DNA from: Ciona savignyi
Taxonomy: Eukaryota > Chordata > Ascidiacea > Phlebobranchia > Cionidae
Assembly: GCA_000149265.1 (NCBI GenBank)
Contig: CH003241.1
Span: 319,120 to 383,119 of the forward strand
Length of the DNA stretch: 64,000 bases
Reading direction: 5' to 3'
Part shown: positions 62,101 through 64,000 of the stretch, piece by piece
Layout: each line of letters starts with the position of its first letter
Position numbering within the stretch: the first letter of the stretch is position 1
Position numbers and translations under genes: made by a program
Notes under the pieces: generated by a model
What the model was told of the DNA's origin: nothing
Database searches by the model: none
Seen by the model: the letters and a program-made list of their open reading frames with translations, nothing else

Positions 62101-63264
62101 AAAATTTAAAAAAAAACAACAATAGTACGGTCGTGTGGCCAAATGCTTAACGCGACCGATACATATACCTATACTGTTATACAAAAACCAAGTAACGAAC
62201 CCACCATGCTATGGGTTCGAAACTCGGCTCGGAAAAAAATAAAAAAACAACAAATCGCGGGTCGAAACCCAGCGAAGTAAAAATGTAGATTTAATTCCGG
62301 GTTTATCTAGTGGCGTGACCGAATGGATAGAGACACCGATGCATACCGTGTTCTGTACAAAAAGCGGTCCTTGTGACCAACCCATAGCGGGTTGAAAACT
62401 TATACAACAACCCACCAATTACCCGATTGGCTGAGCGCAGGTATTGCAAACTAACTCGGCTTCTGATTGGATAAAACGACGTGGTTCTAGAACCGGATGT
62501 TCAGCTTCTGCCACTGTAGGGCGCTCTTCAGCCGATTCGAATCGTTTTCCCTGCGTCACAAGAGAACCAACAGCCCCTGTGACGTATGTGGACATTAGCG
62601 TACGAATCGTGCGACTGGATGGCTGTGTTATTTGTATCCTGGCAGCTTGGGAAAACAACATTAAAGAATCCATGATCGCCATCTGTTAACTCGAATCCAC
62701 ATTGGGTTTATTGAAACTATAGCAGTGGGGAAAACTAAAATGAGGGAAAGCCGGAAGGAGGGCACACTATAATGAGGATTATAACATTAGAGTTAGTTTT
62801 AAACATGGGGTTGGAGTTAGGGTTAGTTGTGGGGTGGAGATTAGTGTTTAGAGCAGCGTTTAAAGTAGTTTCTGCAATTTTAGTGAACAGTTTCCCTCCC
62901 ATTTCCCTCCTTTTAGTGTTGCCCTATAGCAGTTTGTTGTGTAATTAAGACGTTATTGCTGTGTTAGTTAAACGCACCAACCCACTAGATTTGGACGCAA
63001 AGTACCGACTAGCCAGCGGTTAGTTTCGATCCTTTGACTAAACAAGCTAAGGTAACTCATTAAGGAGTATGAACCAACCCCGGAAAAGGTGGATATCGGG
63101 GTCGGAGAGGTTTATAAATATTAAACCCCATTAATCATACAAGTTCACGCATGTTATTACCTGTTTGCCCCACTGGTCGCGGTTTCTCTAATTGCTGGGC
63201 CAACGTCACCCATGTTGGATCCGCCGCCTTCATCCGACCCGGTTTGGCGTCCCAAGCTGTCGCA
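59123..63264 (-). CDS. three-LIM-domain protein, ALP/Enigma (PDLIM/LDB3)-like, 3' part
   Basis: Six exons join in phase: 63161-63264, 62423-62645, 61632-61818, 60684-60804, 59813-59928 and 59123-59197 (TAA). LIM1: ELVCNTCAQPIG, NFHKLCFVCSAPNC, GGKPYCVNCHNQYF. LIM2: QPCLKCNKPIFE, NCQWHLACFVCAACGQPMY, GVFHMEGGKVYCDTD. LIM3: VTCYACRKLIGPGDSEIKAI, KWHDRCFNCQKCRRNL, GGFPFCHNCK then stop. All zinc ligands are present; LIM1 has an unusual C-x4-C spacing (CSAPNC). Three C-terminal LIMs and a preceding SSRTIRTLM segment resemble the Ser-Arg-Phe-Arg region before LIM in ALP/Enigma proteins, which scaffold alpha-actinin at Z-discs and stress fibres. The PDZ domain would lie outside the window, so other multi-LIM families remain possible. 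The last exon is only 75 bases but completes LIM3 exactly. The 63161-63264 join is the least certain. Confidence 0.82.
59325..59540 (+). repeat. tRNA-derived SINE, diverged
   Basis: GACGAAAGGTCGTGGGTTCGAAACCAG (B-box GGTTCGAAAC), ACCAAGTGGATTTATA, AGCAATAGCTTCGGTAGCCC. Upstream of the last LIM exon, opposite strand. Confidence 0.6.
59583..59690 (+). repeat. class-II tRNA-like SINE unit
   Basis: CGTGTGGCTGAATGGTTAATGCG (A-box), AACGAGCCCACCATGG and GGGTTCGAGACTGACTGG (B-box). Member of the second tRNA-like family seen at 61.9-64.0 kb. Confidence 0.75.
61048..61328 (+). repeat. tRNA-derived SINE, rearranged composite
   Basis: Head GTGGCTTGGTGGTTTAGCGCG, then two consecutive copies of the GCAATAGCTCCGGTWA segment, ending GAGGATAAACATAAATATCC and a TATCC tail. 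Suggests two copies fused or one partly duplicated. Confidence 0.8.
61408..61602. mobile_element. MITE of the GGCAACACTAAAAGGAGG family
   Basis: Right end CCTCCTTTTAGTGTTGCC is clear; the left end AAAACTAAAAAGAGAAAAGAAGG is decayed. Core has GTAAGGGTAAGTGTTA and GGGGTTAAAGTTAG, degenerate telomere-like strings. LIM gene intron. Confidence 0.6.
61866..62402 (+). repeat. array of four class-II tRNA-like SINE units
   Basis: Units at about 61866-61973, 61990-62100, 62126-62232 and 62310-62402. The first three share GTACGGTC(A/G)TGTGGCC, AAACACGGTCCTTGTGACGAG, GCCCATCATGGG and GGCTCGGTAAAAAA; A-box- and B-box-like motifs place them with a class II (Leu/Ser-type) tRNA ancestor. The anticodon and variable arms are not intact, so they are not functional tRNA genes. 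LIM gene intron. Confidence 0.8.
62735..62926. mobile_element. MITE of the GGCAACACTAAAAGGAGG family, second local copy
   Basis: AAAATGAGGGAAAGCCGGAAGGAGGG at the left, CCCTCCTTTTAGTGTTGCCC at the right, with a core of GTTGGAGTTAGGGTTAGTTG. Interval between the first two LIM-gene exons in the window. Confidence 0.65.
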
Positions 63265-63266
63265 CT

Positions 63267-63583
63267 GGAATATGATGTTGTGATTGTGGTCAATACTATG
63301 GTTAAAGAAGTACGGTTGTGTGGCCAAATGGTTAACGCGACCGATACATATACCAACTCTTATACAAAATAACGGTCCTAGGGGCGAGCCCATAATGGGT
63401 TCGAAACTTGGCTCGGTAAAAAAAAGGAATATGATGTTGTGATCGTGGTCAATACTATGGTTAAAGAAGTACGGTCGTGTGGCCAAATGGTTAACGCGAC
63501 CGATACATATACCAACTCTTATACAAAATAACGGTCCTAGGGGCGAGCCCATAATGAGTTCGAAACTTGGCTTGGTAAAACAA
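63267..63583 (+). repeat. 159-bp tandem duplication carrying a tRNA-like SINE
   Basis: The segment beginning GGAATATGATGTTGTGAT recurs at 63426 with very few differences; each copy includes a tRNA-like SINE unit (63308-63420 and 63467-63578). The duplication starts within the acceptor sequence of the LIM-gene exon 63161-63264 on the minus strand. Confidence 0.92.
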
Positions 63584-63671
63584 ATACTACAACGTCATCA
63601 AAAAAATAAAAATACCAATTTGTAGAAAATTATCTACTGGACAACTTTGTAATAGATTGTTTTTCCCTAAG

Positions 63672-63899
63672 TCCAACAGTATTCGCAGCAAACAAGGTCA
63701 AAGCAACCTTACTCAAAAGTGCCAAAAACTGCAAAAGTTTCGTCGTCGTCAAAGGGTTAAAGAAAGAGGTGGGAAAACGACACGGGTACAAAAGCTTTGT
63801 TCTGAACAACAAGATATGTTAAATTCACTTATTAAACCACTGGTTTCGACCACTCCCGCTCCACTTGCCTCACGTCCACCTAAACCCCAACTACAAAAA
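63672..63899 (+). CDS. candidate internal exon, unknown protein
   Basis: Between an acceptor-like TTTTTCCCTAAG and a donor-like GTAGAT, 76 codons are open in phase 0 on the plus strand. The product is basic then Pro-rich (KLQKFRRRQRVKERGGKT, then LVSTTPAPLASRPPKPQLQ). Composition looks protein-like but I recognise no domain, and the location is probably inside an intron of the minus-strand LIM gene. A tRNA-like SINE follows immediately at 63905. Confidence 0.35.
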
Positions 63900-63904
63900 G
63901 TAGA

Positions 63905-64000
63905 TCGTTGTATTTTTTATCGAGCTAAGTTTCGAACTCATGACGGGCTCGTCATTGGGACCGTTTTTGTATAGGTCGGTATATGTATCGGTCGCACTTA
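63905..64000 (-). repeat. class-II tRNA-like SINE unit, at window edge
   Basis: Reverse complement of the family: AAGTTTCGAACTCATGACGGGCTCG then GGTATATGTATCGGTCGC. Runs off the window. Confidence 0.85.

Noticed and set aside
63157-63552. 131-codon minus-strand frame with internal repeats
   Set aside because: Arises from the tandem-duplicated tRNA-like SINE; the repetition is at DNA level and not protein-like.
61866-63578. Functional tRNA genes
   Set aside because: A- and B-box-like motifs are present, but the acceptor stem and anticodon arm do not form, and the units carry A-rich tails as SINEs do.

Overview
This is animal nuclear DNA. It is AT-rich, has short introns with GT-AG borders, contains one 100-base assembly gap (16157-16256), and is full of tRNA-derived SINEs and small non-autonomous DNA transposons. 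The gene models are deuterostome-like (SARAF, cactin, TMEM9, LRRC71, cyclin J). Compact introns plus AG acceptors sitting almost on the start codon fit a tunicate that uses spliced-leader trans-splicing, most likely an ascidian such as Ciona. That taxonomic call is inference; no species marker was checked.

Layout. 1-6 kb: 3' part of an ELAV-type RNA-binding protein gene (+; long hinge exon and RRM3), followed by a U-rich stretch that may be its 3' UTR. 6-13 kb: gene-poor; one candidate TATA box plus first coding exon at 10.8-11.0 kb. 13.1-16.5 kb: TMEM9 (-), four exons. 17.6-25.1 kb: LRRC71-like gene (+), eleven exons. 26.6-27.4 kb: cyclin J (-), intronless. 28.2-31.2 kb: SARAF (-), six exons. 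32.4-40.5 kb: cactin (+), thirteen exons. 41.0-43.6 kb: small PDZK1IP1/SMIM24-type membrane protein (-), three exons. 44.7 kb: an orphan exon encoding a membrane segment (-). 45.7-49.1 kb: adenylate kinase 3 (-), six exons, 227 codons. 50.0-51.3 kb: AP-3 mu subunit (+), intronless. 52.2-54.2 kb: an unrecognised 681-residue Ser/Lys-rich protein with three KEN boxes (-), intronless. 54-59 kb: repeat-rich. 59.1-63.3 kb and beyond: 3' part of a three-LIM protein resembling the ALP/Enigma family (-).

The multi-exon models were built by hand. For TMEM9, LRRC71, SARAF, cactin, the PDZK1IP1-like gene, AK3 and the LIM gene every exon joins in phase and the spliced product follows its family. Several of these exons are too short to stand out as open reading frames (TMEM9 exon 4, LRRC71 exon 8, the last LIM exon, PDZK1IP1-like exons).

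These are unrelated housekeeping, trafficking, signalling and cytoskeletal genes, not one pathway. The points most worth following up are the unknown KEN-box protein, a SINE family whose pyrimidine-rich tail lies directly upstream of several 3' splice sites, the intronless genes with acceptors at the ATG, a possible frameshift at the cyclin J C-terminus, and several DNA-transposon families, one with a perfect 8-bp target duplication.
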